Counted from the stretch's first letter, positions 1 to 8,416 are shown. The stretch: DNA of 38,211 bases from Budvicia aquatica DSM 5075 = ATCC 35567 (GCF_000427805.1 NZ_ATYS01000049.1:1-38211); one strand, 5' to 3'. Notes: generated by a model from the sequence alone, not told the origin. Numbers and translations: made by a program.

Positions 1-93
1 CCCGCGGCCGCCAGGAAGTATCCATATTCCGCTGTTGATGATGCGGACGAAATGGGCGCTGCAATCAAATTTAATGGCTATGCCAGACACTAA
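1..93 (+). CDS. C-terminal end of an unidentified protein (partial)
   Basis: An open frame enters from the left edge and ends at TAA 91-93. It encodes the last 30 residues, finishing in KFNGYARH. The stop lies directly before a strong hairpin, which supports this frame as the real one. I do not recognise the family from so short a tail. In E. coli this side of frdD carries ampC/blc, and the tail does not resemble the ends of those proteins as I recall them. Confidence 0.5.
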   Translation, partial: PAAARKYPYSAVDDADEMGAAIKFNGYARH

Positions 94-113
94 AACGCCC
101 CTTGCGGGGCGTT
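94..113. terminator. Bidirectional terminator between the left-edge gene and frdD
   Basis: A perfect 8-bp stem, AACGCCCC / GGGGCGTT, has a TTGC loop. Read on the minus strand, the 3' arm runs into TTTTAGTG, so it suits the frd operon. On the plus strand the following sequence is only moderately T-rich. It separates two convergent genes. Confidence 0.8.
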
Positions 114-144
114 GACTATTTATTGATACAACCTATTCATTGGC

Positions 145-501
145 TTACAGGCTAAATACGCCGTATACCGTTACTACGGTCAGTATCATCGCAATCCCAT
201 AAAACACCAGCTTACTGGCCGGGATATGCCACTTCAGGTCATGGGTCATATGGTGCATACGGTGAAGACCACACCATACCGGCAGGATAATCATCAGCAG
301 CAGGAATACCCGGCCAATAAAGCTCTGGCAGAACGCCAGAATGCGCGGGTAGCTCAATGCTTCAGGCGCCCAGCCCAGCGGCAGCATAATCGCCACCAGC
401 AGGATAATCACCGGAGCCACAATCGCGCCCCACATACCGCCTGCTCCGAACAGACCCCAGAATACCGGTTCGTCAGAACGCTTCGGGTTTACTTGATTCA
501 T
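145..501 (-). CDS. frdD: Fumarate reductase membrane anchor subunit D
   Basis: FrdD, with FrdC, anchors the FrdAB catalytic dimer to the inner membrane and helps form the menaquinol site. The 118-residue product matches the family length (119 in E. coli). It starts [20 protein letters not shown] and has three hydrophobic segments (about residues 20-45, 60-80 and 95-117). The start at 501 is preceded by GGAGG about nine bases upstream. It is the last gene of frdABCD, 16 bases after frdC, and is followed by the terminator at 94-113. Assignment rests on sequence resemblance and on operon position after frdA, frdB and frdC. Confidence 0.95.
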   Translation of the reverse strand: MNQVNPKRSDEPVFWGLFGAGGMWGAIVAPVIILLVAIMLPLGWAPEALSYPRILAFCQSFIGRVFLLLMIILPVWCGLHRMHHMTHDLKWHIPASKLVFYGIAMILTVVTVYGVFSL

Positions 502-517
502 CTCGTTCTTCCTCCGC

Positions 518-910
518 TTAAATCAGGGCAATGGCCAGAATAACCAGGCTCACCACAATCGTTACCACCCAAAAACCGGTCACAATCGGTTTCGGGCCCA
601 GTTTATTGTCACCCACCACCACGTTAGCGGCTTTAGGCGTCAGGTCAAACCAGGTCTTGGTGTGAACGACTGACATAATCAAGGTAATGATGTTAATCAC
701 CATCACTATCGGGTTCTGTAAGAAGCCGACAAAGCTTCCCCAGCTCTCTGCACCGCCCTTGAGGGCAAACAGACCGATAATCAGCACAATGCTGAACCAC
801 ACTGCCGGCACGGCGGTGCTCTCACGGAACATATAAAACTTATAGAACCCGAGGTTTTTCCACCAGTCGGCTTTCACCTCACGGACATAGGGTTTACGTT
901 TGGTCATCAT
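518..910 (-). CDS. frdC: Fumarate reductase membrane anchor subunit C
   Basis: FrdC is the first hydrophobic anchor of quinol:fumarate reductase and contributes residues around the menaquinol site next to the FrdB 3Fe-4S cluster. The 130-residue product opens with the typical polar stretch [15 protein letters not shown], then three membrane segments (about residues 30-50, 65-85 and 105-128). Two adjacent ATG codons (910 and 907) could serve as start. The first is nine bases from a GAGAGG ribosome site, so 910 is used. It lies 17 bases after frdB and 16 before frdD. Confidence 0.95.
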   Translation of the reverse strand: MMTKRKPYVREVKADWWKNLGFYKFYMFRESTAVPAVWFSIVLIIGLFALKGGAESWGSFVGFLQNPIVMVINIITLIMSVVHTKTWFDLTPKAANVVVGDNKLGPKPIVTGFWVVTIVVSLVILAIALI

Positions 911-927
911 AATAGTATCCCTCTCCT

Positions 928-1665
928 TTATTGAGGTTTCAGCATGGCAATCATAAAGTCTTTCGAGCTTTCCACCTTGCCCTGCTGAATAGCAGCGGCC
1001 GGGTCAACGTGCTTCGGACAGACTTCAGAACAGTAGCCGACGAAGGTACAAGACCACACGCCGTTCTTGCCGTTCAACTGAGGCATACGGGCAGCCTTAC
1101 CTTTATCACGGGTGTCCAGATTGTAACGGTGGGCCAGCGTAATGGCGGCCGGACCGATAAACTCCGGATTTAAGCCGAACTGCGGACAGGCCGCATAGCA
1201 CAGGCCACAGTTGATACAGCCCGAGAACTGATGGTATTTCTCCATCTGGGCCGGGGTCTGCAGCGTGGCGCCGTTTTCCGGCTTCAGGCTGTCATTAATG
1301 ATGTAAGGCTTAATCGCCTCCAGACTCTCAATAAAGTGAGTCATATCCACCACTAAGTCCCGCTCAATCGGGAAGTTACCTAAGGCTTCGACCTTCAGAC
1401 CGCTGTCAGCATATTCGCGCAGGAAGGTCTTACAGGCCAGCTTCGGCACCTTATTGACCATCATGCCGCATGAGCCACATATCGCCATCCGGCAGGACCA
1501 GCGATAAGACAGGTCCGGAGCCAGATTGTCTTTGATATACCCTAATGCATCCAACAGGGAGGTGGAGGTATCGTAAGGCACATCATACGCCTCGAAGTGC
1601 GGTGCGCTGTCCTGCTCAGGGTTATAGCGCATGACTTCAACTTTGAGGGTTTTCATCTCAGACAT
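928..1665 (-). CDS. frdB: Fumarate reductase iron-sulfur subunit
   Basis: FrdB carries electrons from menaquinol to the FAD of FrdA through three clusters. The 245-residue protein shows the plant-ferredoxin 2Fe-2S motif [15 protein letters not shown] near residue 60, then the 4Fe-4S motif [12 protein letters not shown] near residue 150, and the [11 protein letters not shown] group near 213 that completes the 3Fe-4S and 4Fe-4S sites. Length equals the family norm (244 in E. coli). The ATG at 1665 has GGAG seven bases upstream and overlaps the end of frdA by eight bases, so translation is probably coupled. Confidence 0.97.
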   Translation of the reverse strand: MSEMKTLKVEVMRYNPEQDSAPHFEAYDVPYDTSTSLLDALGYIKDNLAPDLSYRWSCRMAICGSCGMMVNKVPKLACKTFLREYADSGLKVEALGNFPIERDLVVDMTHFIESLEAIKPYIINDSLKPENGATLQTPAQMEKYHQFSGCINCGLCYAACPQFGLNPEFIGPAAITLAHRYNLDTRDKGKAARMPQLNGKNGVWSCTFVGYCSEVCPKHVDPAAAIQQGKVESSKDFMIAMLKPQ

Positions 1666-3466
1666 TGGCCTGCTCCTTCTTCAGTTTGTCTGCAGCATCT
1701 TGGGCTTCTGCTTCTGCCCCGTAGACGCGTTTAGCCGGGGCAAGGGTAGTAATTTTCACATCGCTGTATTCCAGACGCGGCGCGCCGCCTTCCGGATTAA
1801 AGAATGTCAGGCTGTGTTTCAGGAAGTTCTCATCATCACGCTCGGTACAGCCTTCGTCTAAGCGCTGATGGGCACCGCGAGACTCACGACGGTTAAGGGC
1901 TGAAATGGCCATACATTCCGCCACGTCCAGACCATGACCTAACTCAATGGTGTACAGCAGGTCAGTGTTAAACACGCTGGAGGTGTCGGTGATTTTGATG
2001 CGCTTAAAGCGCTCTTTCAGCTCAGCCAGCTTGTCGACGGTTTTCTGCATCAGCTCGGTGGTGCGGTAAATACCACAGCCTTCTTCCATGCTCATGCCCA
2101 TCTCATCACGGATGGCTGACCAGCTTTCGGTACCTTCCTGTTTCAACAGGGCTTGCAGACGACCTTCGATATCAGAGACCTGAGCATCCAGCGCACTGCC
2201 GTTGGCCGGCGCCGCCGTGCGGGCACGTTCAACCGCCTGTTCACCGGCTAAGCGACCAAACACCACCAGCTCAGCCAGGGAGTTGGAGCCTAAACGGTTA
2301 GCCCCGTGCATACCGACAGACGAACATTCGCCGACGGCAAACAGCCCTTTCAGACGGGTTTCACAGTTCTGGTCAGTTTCAATCCCGCCCATGGTGTAGT
2401 GGGCGGTCGGACGTACCGGGATAGGTTCGTTAACCGGGTCAACGCCGACGTAAGCTTTAGCCAGTTCACAGATAAACGGCAGACGCTCATGCAGCACTTT
2501 GGCCCCCAGGTGACGCATGTCGAGATAGACCACATCGCCGCGCGGAGTCGGAATGGTGCGCCCTGCGCGCCACTCGTGCCAGAAGGCCTGAGAGACTTTG
2601 TCGCGCGGACCGAGTTCCATGTATTTGTTTTCCGGATGGCCCAGCGGGGTCTCCGGTCCCATGCCGTAATCCTGCAGGTAACGGTAGCCGTCTTTATTGA
2701 CCAGAATTCCGCCTTCACCGCGGCAACCTTCGGTCATCAGAATACCGGAGCCCGGCAGGCCGGTCGGGTGATACTGAACAAATTCCATATCGCGTAACGG
2801 CACGCCATGACGGAAGGCCATACCCATACCGTCACCGGTGACGATACCGCCGTTGGTGTTATAACGGTAAACGCGACCGGCGCCGCCGGTGGCCATAATC
2901 ACGGCGTTGGCGCGGATTTGAATCAGGGTCCCTTCCATCATGTTCATGGCAACTAAGCCGCGGGCATGGCCTTCGTCCACTAACAGGTCGAGAACAAAAT
3001 GTTCATCAAAGCGTTTAATGTTAGGGTACTTGAGTGAGGTCTGGAACAGGGTATGAAGCATGTGGAAGCCGGTTTTATCGGCGGCAAACCAGGTGCGTTC
3101 AATCTTCATGCCGCCGAAGCGACGGACGTTGACGGAGCCATCGGGTTTACGGCTCCACGGGCAGCCCCATTGTTCCATTTGAATCATTTCACGCGGGCTG
3201 TGTTCAACGAAGTATTGAACGACGTCCTGCTCACAGAGCCAGTCGCCGCCGGCGACGGTGTCGTGGAAGTGGGATTCAAAGCTGTCGTGGGCTTGCGTTA
3301 CTGCGGCAGAGCCCCCTTCGGCGGCGACGGTATGGCTCCGCATAGGGTAGACTTTAGAGATGAGCGCAATAGTGAGGTTGGGATTAGCTTCAGCAGCGGC
3401 GATGGCTGCACGAAGACCGCCACCACCGGCGCCGATGATAGCAATATCTGCGTTAAAGGTTTGCAC
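1658..3466 (-). CDS. frdA: Fumarate reductase flavoprotein subunit
   Basis: FrdA reduces fumarate to succinate on the cytoplasmic face during anaerobic respiration. The 602-residue chain has the N-terminal FAD-binding stretch [18 protein letters not shown]. His45 in [12 protein letters not shown] is the residue carrying covalent [24 protein letters not shown] and the ARG/HYTMGG segments belong to the active-site region. Translation starts at a GTG (3466-3464), as in E. coli, preceded by a strong GGAGG. It is the first gene of frdABCD. In E. coli epmA (poxA) lies divergently beside it; here that place is taken by a dicarboxylate transporter gene on the same strand. Confidence 0.98.
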   Translation of the reverse strand: MQTFNADIAIIGAGGGGLRAAIAAAEANPNLTIALISKVYPMRSHTVAAEGGSAAVTQAHDSFESHFHDTVAGGDWLCEQDVVQYFVEHSPREMIQMEQWGCPWSRKPDGSVNVRRFGGMKIERTWFAADKTGFHMLHTLFQTSLKYPNIKRFDEHFVLDLLVDEGHARGLVAMNMMEGTLIQIRANAVIMATGGAGRVYRYNTNGGIVTGDGMGMAFRHGVPLRDMEFVQYHPTGLPGSGILMTEGCRGEGGILVNKDGYRYLQDYGMGPETPLGHPENKYMELGPRDKVSQAFWHEWRAGRTIPTPRGDVVYLDMRHLGAKVLHERLPFICELAKAYVGVDPVNEPIPVRPTAHYTMGGIETDQNCETRLKGLFAVGECSSVGMHGANRLGSNSLAELVVFGRLAGEQAVERARTAAPANGSALDAQVSDIEGRLQALLKQEGTESWSAIRDEMGMSMEEGCGIYRTTELMQKTVDKLAELKERFKRIKITDTSSVFNTDLLYTIELGHGLDVAECMAISALNRRESRGAHQRLDEGCTERDDENFLKHSLTFFNPEGGAPRLEYSDVKITTLAPAKRVYGAEAEAQDAADKLKKEQANV

Positions 3467-3519
3467 TGCATTCCTCCAAATGTTCCAGTTTAAGTGTAAA
3501 TAACGAACTTTGTTATTGT

Positions 3520-3588
3520 GTTATACCCTTTGTTCGTGAAATTGCATCCGTGCTGGCTGCAACGCCAATGACTTTGGATATATATCAG
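3520..3588 (-). promoter_or_regulatory. Candidate frdA promoter with FNR-like site
   Basis: On the minus strand a -10-like TATAAC lies at 3525-3520 and a poor -35 (GATGCA) sits 17 bases upstream. An FNR-type dyad, TGGAT-ATAT-ATCAG (3575-3588), matches 8 of 10 consensus positions. Its centre is about 68 bp upstream of the predicted transcript start. FNR activation of frd is established in E. coli. The exact site here is my inference. Confidence 0.35.
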
Positions 3589-3682
3589 TGAATTTATCAA
3601 ATTAGCCTGCCCATTATAGCTGAGCTAAAGGGCTGAATGTGGCGCTTGCATCACTCTTTTGTTTTATCTTTCATGAAATTTT

Positions 3683-3725
3683 TAATAAAAATAGCCCGGT
3701 TTAACGATATAGATGAAAACCGGGC
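3683..3725 (-). terminator. Terminator of the transporter gene
   Basis: Arms GCCCGGTTT (3694-3702) and AAACCGGGC (3717-3725) form a 9-bp stem. Read on the minus strand, the hairpin is followed by a T-rich tract, TATTTTTATTAAAAA. It lies about 45 bases after the transporter stop and upstream of the frdA promoter, insulating frd from readthrough. Confidence 0.85.
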
Positions 3726-3770
3726 CGGATTAAGTGCAATATTATCGATTTAATTCATTAACGTTAGCCA

Positions 3771-5174
3771 TTACCAGAAGCCCAATACTTTCCACCACAT
3801 TGAGCCGACGCCAATCCAAATAATCAGGTTAACGACTGAAAATAAAAACCCGAGCTTCCACCATGTGCCTAAATCAACATAGCCAGCGCCGTAGTAAATA
3901 GGTCCGGGAGCACCGCTATAGTGTGTGATAGGCAGGCAAATATTTGCCGTAAAGGCTAATGAAAGCGCAACCAGATAAGGCGGAGCTCCGGCGGCAACGG
4001 CAACGGCGATAAAGGCTGCGTACATGGCCGATATATGGGCCGTCAGGCTGGCAAATGCGTAGTGGGAATACATATAAATAACCACTAACAACAATAAGGT
4101 GCTTATCCATGAAAACCCGCTCATTGAATGGCTGGCCGCATCGGCAAACCATGGAATAAATCCGGTAACTGAAAGCTGCCCTGCTAAACCGACTAAACTA
4201 CCCATCCAGATAAGCGTGTCCCATGCGCCGGTTTCTTTAACCACGTTGTCCCAGGTTAATACCTGCGTTATCAGTAAACATGAAACTGCCACCATTGCTA
4301 CTGTGGTGGCATTTAATCCATTCCAGCCGGAGGTACACCAAAGAATTAGGGCCACGAAGAATACGGCTGCCAGAACTTTTTCATGGAACGAAATAGCGCC
4401 CATTTTTTTTAATTCGGTATCCGCGATGATTTTTGCCTGTGGAATTTTTTTTAGCTCAGGCGGGTAAACGATATACATCAGCCATGGAATGGTAATAAAG
4501 GCGATGATCCCGGGGACACAGGCGGCCAGTGCCCAAGTTCCCCAAGTAATTTCGACGCCAATGGTTTTTGCTGCCAGTTCGACAATCATTGGGTTTCCGG
4601 CCATCGCGGTCAGGAACATGGCACAAACGACGGCTTCAGTTTGATAGATAACCTGTAGAAAATAAGCCCCGGCTTTACGGCCGGTTGGCCCCGGCTCTGA
4701 ATCTAATGCTGAAGCCAAACTTCTGGCGATAGGGAAGATGATGCCACCAGCACGGGCTGCGCTGGAAGGCGTCGCCGGAGCCAGAATCAGATCGCTAAGC
4801 GCCAGTGCATAACCGACTTTTAAGGTACTGTCACCGATGGCCCGTAGAATCAGGTAGGCAATACGCCGACCCAGACCCGTCTTAATAAATCCCCGGGCAA
4901 AAAGAAATGCGGAAACAATTAGCCAGATAGCACCGGAGCTAAATCCTGATAGGGTTTCCGATAATTTAAGCGTTTCGGTTAATACAATGACGGTGATACC
5001 AATAAAAGCGACGGCACCGACCGGAACGGGTTGAAGAATAAATCCGATAATGATCGCAACCATTAAGGCAAACAGGTGCCAGGCTTGGGGTGTTAATCCG
5101 TCGGGAACCGGTATAAACCAGATAATCATCCCGATCAGGATAGTTGCCAGCCCCTTAGTTATGTTATTGGACAT
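3771..5174 (-). CDS. DASS-family (CitT/TtdT-like) dicarboxylate transporter
   Basis: A 467-residue inner-membrane protein with many hydrophobic segments across its whole length. It resembles divalent anion:sodium symporter family proteins such as CitT, TtdT and YbhI, which move succinate, tartrate, citrate or related acids, often by exchange. Family marks are LAPATPSSAARAGGI near residue 135 (the position of the usual SNT-type motif) and ITHYSGAPGPIYYG near residue 425. Note SSA in place of the common SNT. The start at 5174 has GGAGG four bases upstream. It follows the lyase gene on the same strand but lies beyond a hairpin terminator. The substrate cannot be read from sequence; a C4 dicarboxylate fits the neighbours. 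Confidence 0.85.
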   Translation of the reverse strand: MSNNITKGLATILIGMIIWFIPVPDGLTPQAWHLFALMVAIIIGFILQPVPVGAVAFIGITVIVLTETLKLSETLSGFSSGAIWLIVSAFLFARGFIKTGLGRRIAYLILRAIGDSTLKVGYALALSDLILAPATPSSAARAGGIIFPIARSLASALDSEPGPTGRKAGAYFLQVIYQTEAVVCAMFLTAMAGNPMIVELAAKTIGVEITWGTWALAACVPGIIAFITIPWLMYIVYPPELKKIPQAKIIADTELKKMGAISFHEKVLAAVFFVALILWCTSGWNGLNATTVAMVAVSCLLITQVLTWDNVVKETGAWDTLIWMGSLVGLAGQLSVTGFIPWFADAASHSMSGFSWISTLLLLVVIYMYSHYAFASLTAHISAMYAAFIAVAVAAGAPPYLVALSLAFTANICLPITHYSGAPGPIYYGAGYVDLGTWWKLGFLFSVVNLIIWIGVGSMWWKVLGFW

Positions 5175-5242
5175 ATGACCTCCGTTTTATGACGGTAATC
5201 TCCGCCATGTTTATTGTTATTTTTGGTAGGAAGTTGGTAATA

Positions 5243-5274
5243 AAAGCCCATTCCCGAATAGGGCAATGGGCTTT
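5243..5274 (-). terminator. Hairpin terminator or attenuator between lyase and transporter genes
   Basis: A perfect 10-bp stem, AAAGCCCATT / AATGGGCTTT, has an inner CCC/GGG pairing. On the minus strand it is followed by TTTTATTA. It lies 14 bases after the lyase stop and about 70 bases before the transporter start. Transporter expression therefore probably depends on readthrough or its own promoter. Confidence 0.8.
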
Positions 5275-5288
5275 AGTCACTGGTGGCG

Positions 5289-6641
5289 CTATTGTGAGTT
5301 GGTCCGTTTAGCTAACACGCGATCGACAAACGTCGTGGCGAGTCCGATATAGTTATGTGGATTGAGCATCTGTCTGATTTCTTCGATGCTGAAGTATTCC
5401 ATCACTTCCGGATGGGCCAGCAAGGCATCTTCCATGGCGATATCTTTTTCAAATGCGTCCATACAGATGGTGTAGACGATCTCATGGGCAGTCAGGCGAC
5501 CCATTTTGGCACCAAGGTGCATCATTACTGATTCAGACAGCATGAGCCCCTTAAGGTGGTTGAGGTTTTTCTCCATTTTTTCAGGATGAACCATTAGGTT
5601 TTCGAGAATATCAACGCTTTTTTCCAGCGCGGCATCCAGCAGATGGCAAGCTCTCTGAACGAAATCCCACTCGGCAATTTCGCAACTCCAGTCACGCTCG
5701 TTTTCGCAGTTCATCGCTTCTACCGCCAACGGGGCAAGGGCACGAACACTACGGGTCAGAGCAATGACGTTTTCGCATACCTGAGGATTGCGTTTATGCG
5801 GCATGGTGCTGCTGCCGACTTTGCCCATAAAGAATGGTTCTTCTAGCTCGCCTATTTCAGTGCGTTGTAAGGTCAGAACCTCGCGAGTAATTTTGCCTAT
5901 AGTGCTGGCAATGAGCGCAAGTACGCTGATAAATTCGGCGATATTGTCACGAGCAGAATGCCATGCGATATCAGGTGCATTGAGGCCCAGCTCTTTCATC
6001 ATCAGTTCTTGAACTTTAAGCCCTTCGGTTTCCAGCGATGCCAGAGTGCCTACTGCACCGGAGAACTGGCCGACAAACAGACGCGGTGTGATTTCATTTA
6101 AACGGGTGACGTGACGGGAAAGTTCAGAGGCCCAAACGGCGGCTTTAAAGCCCATAGTAATAGGAAGTGCGTGTTGCACATGGGTTCGGCCAGCCATGAC
6201 TACATGCTTATATTTTTCTGCTAATACGTAGCAGGCGGCTTCGCACCGCTGAACTTTTTGAAGCAATACGGCATGAGCCTGACGAATTTGGAGCACTAAA
6301 CCGGTATCGACAATATCTTGGCTGGTTGCGCCCCAGTGGACAAATTCTCCCGCGTTGTTATCCAGCACGTTTTTAAACGCTTTGAGTAGGGGAACAATGG
6401 TAATGGAGCTTTTATAAAATTCACCAATAGAAGGGATATCCAGCAGGTCAGCGTTAGCCTTGCTGCATATCTCTTTCATGGCATCTGCCGGAATAATTCC
6501 CAGAGTACCTTCAGCCTTGGCCAGGGCTGCTTCAGTATCCAGCCAAGACTGAACAAGATTGCGATCGCTAAAAATATTACGCATCTCCTCAGTGCTGAAC
6601 AGAGGGCCAAATACTTGACTATCGATAACCGTTGAGTTCAT
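5289..6641 (-). CDS. Aspartase/fumarase-superfamily lyase (PurB/PcaB-like)
   Basis: A 450-residue cytoplasmic enzyme of the superfamily that includes adenylosuccinate lyase, argininosuccinate lyase, aspartase and carboxymuconate cycloisomerase. Conserved regions are visible in order: GATSQD (residues 104-109), GRTHVQHALP (151-160, catalytic His region) and the signature GSSTMPHKRNP (276-286, catalytic Ser loop). Most members cleave a C-N or C-O bond and release fumarate; PcaB-type members instead cyclise muconates. It is probably not the housekeeping PurB, because it sits next to a DASS transporter and a LacI-type regulator, and GATSQDIVDT and its length suit the PurB/PcaB-like accessory group. 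ATG 6641 has GGAG seven bases upstream. The substrate is unknown. Confidence 0.85.
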   Translation of the reverse strand: MNSTVIDSQVFGPLFSTEEMRNIFSDRNLVQSWLDTEAALAKAEGTLGIIPADAMKEICSKANADLLDIPSIGEFYKSSITIVPLLKAFKNVLDNNAGEFVHWGATSQDIVDTGLVLQIRQAHAVLLQKVQRCEAACYVLAEKYKHVVMAGRTHVQHALPITMGFKAAVWASELSRHVTRLNEITPRLFVGQFSGAVGTLASLETEGLKVQELMMKELGLNAPDIAWHSARDNIAEFISVLALIASTIGKITREVLTLQRTEIGELEEPFFMGKVGSSTMPHKRNPQVCENVIALTRSVRALAPLAVEAMNCENERDWSCEIAEWDFVQRACHLLDAALEKSVDILENLMVHPEKMEKNLNHLKGLMLSESVMMHLGAKMGRLTAHEIVYTICMDAFEKDIAMEDALLAHPEVMEYFSIEEIRQMLNPHNYIGLATTFVDRVLAKRTNSQ

Positions 6642-6652
6642 TTTACATCTCC

Positions 6653-6668
6653 AGTTTAACGTTAAACT
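6653..6668. promoter_or_regulatory. LacI-type operator 1, beside the lyase ribosome site
   Basis: AGTTTAACGTTAAACT is a perfect 16-bp palindrome with a central CG, the usual architecture of LacI/GalR operators. It begins immediately upstream of the lyase Shine-Dalgarno sequence, where a bound repressor would block elongation or initiation. Operator 2 shares 15 of 16 bases with it. Confidence 0.65.
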
Positions 6669-6682
6669 TAGTGGGGAAAAAA

Positions 6683-6763
6683 TAATCAGGAATGAGAGCA
6701 GCGCTTATCGAGTACGGATGTAAATCATCGATAGCCTCTGGTTTTTCTACCTATTCCTGATTA
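6683..6763. repeat. Interrupted inverted repeat between the two operators
   Basis: The 11-base arm TAATCAGGAAT (6683-6693) is exactly inverted as ATTCCTGATTA (6753-6763). A shorter nested pair, TATCGA (6706-6711) and TCGATA (6728-6733), lies inside. The centre of this repeat (about 6723) nearly coincides with the midpoint of the two operators (6722), so the whole 6653-6791 segment is roughly symmetric. It lies in the presumed leader of the lyase mRNA or across the divergent promoters. Confidence 0.6.
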
Positions 6764-6775
6764 GTTTATAAAATC

Positions 6776-6791
6776 ACTTTAACGTTAAACT
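6776..6791. promoter_or_regulatory. LacI-type operator 2, in the divergent intergenic region
   Basis: ACTTTAACGTTAAACT differs from operator 1 at a single base. The right flanks are also alike (TAGTGG after operator 1, TGGTGG after operator 2). Centre-to-centre distance is 123 bp. A paired arrangement like this suits DNA looping by a tetrameric LacI-type repressor, or separate control of the two divergent genes. The likely binder is the adjacent regulator. Confidence 0.6.
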
Positions 6792-6826
6792 TGGTGGTAA
6801 AATAATTCCACATAAAAATTATGGTT

Positions 6827-6842
6827 TGTGAGCTGTCTAACA
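6827..6842. promoter_or_regulatory. Possible CRP site upstream of the lyase/regulator pair
   Basis: TGTGA-GCTGTC-TAACA matches 8 of 10 positions of the CRP half-sites TGTGA/TCACA with the correct 6-base spacing. It is on the far side of operator 2 from the lyase, as expected for an activator of that gene. A weak match. Confidence 0.3.
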
Positions 6843-6975
6843 ATTAATAAATTTTCTATTTATAAAACAATGAATTAATTATTTGTTATTTTCGCATGTC
6901 AACAGATGAAGCCATTGACACATTTCCGTATACTGTGTGCCCTCTAGATCGGGATTTAATCAGTCAGGGTTTGTT

Positions 6976-8022
6976 ATGAGTGAAAGGCGCAATAGCCGGA
7001 TTACCGTCAAAGATATCGCTAAAATAGTTGGAGTGTCGGCAACGGCAGTATCGATGGCGCTCAATAATCGGGGATCGCTGACCGAGGGCCGCCGCGAAGA
7101 GATTAAGCGTGTTGCGGCTGAACTTGGCTATGTGCCCAATGCCGGTGCACGTTCGTTACGCGGGAGTTTTACTCAATCATTTGGCGTTGTAATTAACTAT
7201 TTTAATAACCCATTTTTCCATGATTTTTTTATGGGATTAGAAGACGTTACCAATAAAATTGATTTCTCTTATTGGGTCTCTCAAACTTGGGATGATTTAA
7301 AACAGGAACAACAACAGGTTCGAAAATTAGCACAAATGGGCGTTGATGGATTAATTGTTCTTCCCTGCTCAAGAGAGATTTCCCATCTAACAGAAATTAC
7401 ATCTCGATTTAATATTCCTTTAGTTCTGATCAGTCATTCACTTGACGATCATTTTCCTGCGGTTGTCGCTGATAATATTGTTGGCGCTGCTTTAGCGACG
7501 GAACATTTATTATTAACCCGACGACCCGTTTTACATATTGCCGGGCCGATTAATGATAAATCCGGAATTCAGCAACGTTATCAGGGATATTGTCAGGCAA
7601 TGAACGCGGCGGATAAAAATTTTGATCCGAATAACAGCATATTCTTTGTCGATAAATTACGGGCAAAAGACGGCTATGAAATAATGCCATCAATTCTAAA
7701 TCAATACGCTTTGCCTATTTCACTGTTTGTCGTTAATGATGAAACCGCTCTAGGCGTATTAAATTATTGCCATAATCACAACCTTCGAGTGCCGGAAGAT
7801 ATCGCTGTCGTTGGTTTTTCTGATATTGATCTGATTGAAAATCTTAATATTTCTTTGACAACGGTGGCTATTCCTCGTCGAGAAATGGGCCAGTGTGCGG
7901 CTCATAAATTATTAGCTCAAATAGGGCATCCAAGTGAATTGAAACAAAATGTAAATAATAACGAAATAATTATGACATTACCTGTTTCTTTAGTTATTAG
8001 AGATTCATCCCGAGTGGAATGA
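6976..8022 (+). CDS. LacI/GalR-family transcriptional regulator
   Basis: A 348-residue repressor. The N-terminal helix-turn-helix is ITVKDIAKIVGVSATAVSMAL, followed by the hinge segment LGYVPNAGARSLRG near residue 60. The rest is a periplasmic-binding-protein-like effector domain (FGVVINYFNNPFF, GVDGLIVLPCS, VVGFSDIDLI). I prefer the ATG at 6976, with AGGG six bases upstream; an in-frame GTG at 6937 would add 13 residues but lacks a ribosome site. It is divergent from the lyase and probably binds the two TTTAACGTTAAA palindromes. The effector is unknown; a dicarboxylate or lyase substrate is the natural guess. The reading frame is visibly AT-richer than the flanking frd and hyb genes, which may indicate transfer. 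Confidence 0.9.
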   Translation: MSERRNSRITVKDIAKIVGVSATAVSMALNNRGSLTEGRREEIKRVAAELGYVPNAGARSLRGSFTQSFGVVINYFNNPFFHDFFMGLEDVTNKIDFSYWVSQTWDDLKQEQQQVRKLAQMGVDGLIVLPCSREISHLTEITSRFNIPLVLISHSLDDHFPAVVADNIVGAALATEHLLLTRRPVLHIAGPINDKSGIQQRYQGYCQAMNAADKNFDPNNSIFFVDKLRAKDGYEIMPSILNQYALPISLFVVNDETALGVLNYCHNHNLRVPEDIAVVGFSDIDLIENLNISLTTVAIPRREMGQCAAHKLLAQIGHPSELKQNVNNNEIIMTLPVSLVIRDSSRVE

Positions 8023-8029
8023 ATATCAT

Positions 8030-8102
8030 TTAGAATGAATTAATACCTAAAATTGAGTATATTTTAATCATTTATAAGATGCCCAAAATATACGCATTCT
8101 AA
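8030..8102. repeat. AT-rich nested inverted repeat after the regulator gene
   Basis: Outer arms TTAGAATG (8030-8037) and CATTCTAA (8095-8102) enclose inner arms GTATATTTT (8057-8065) and AAAATATAC (8085-8093). The plus-strand 3' side continues TAATTTTCTTG, so it may act as an untypical terminator for the LacI-type gene. The low GC content makes this uncertain. Confidence 0.4.
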
Positions 8103-8314
8103 TAATTTTCTTGTCCCTTTATATAATGTCACCTCTCTCCTGATCGATGTCAAAATTCCTTTATTAATACGGCCGTATACTTATTAAGTAGTATAACGAA
8201 TGTGTTTATGTTACCGAGTGTTAAATTATTGTACTTATTCTGTTTGGTATCAACGTTTGCTGAATCGTTTTTAGTCACATATATATGAAATATTAAGATC
8301 GCGTTTCATTGTGT

Positions 8315-8362
8315 TTGATAAAGATCAAGTGCTTCATGCCTCACAAGCCTAACATTTGCCTA
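8315..8362 (+). promoter_or_regulatory. FNR box and promoter of the hydrogenase operon
   Basis: TTGAT-AAAG-ATCAA (8315-8328) is a perfect FNR dyad. A -10-like TAACAT at 8350-8355 puts the transcript start near 8362, so the dyad is centred at about -40.5, the class II activator position. No good -35 is present, which fits activator dependence. The remaining upstream stretch (8103-8314) holds a 12-bp palindrome, ATACGGCCGTAT (8167-8178), of unknown use. Confidence 0.7.
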
Positions 8363-8416
8363 CAAAATAATTAACAAGTGAATAATGTCGTTAGCCACGG
8401 TAAAGGAATAATTATA

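Noticed and set aside
2202..2797. Plus- and minus-strand reading frames of 65-163 codons inside frdA
   Set aside because: Antisense or out-of-frame to a clearly conserved flavoprotein; no recognisable protein features.
6915..6934. TTGACA and TATACT as a promoter for the LacI-type gene
   Set aside because: The two hexamers are only eight bases apart, far too close for sigma-70.
6937..6975. Upstream GTG start for the LacI-type regulator
   Set aside because: No ribosome site, and the added 13 residues are not typical of LacI N-termini; ATG 6976 has AGGG at good spacing.
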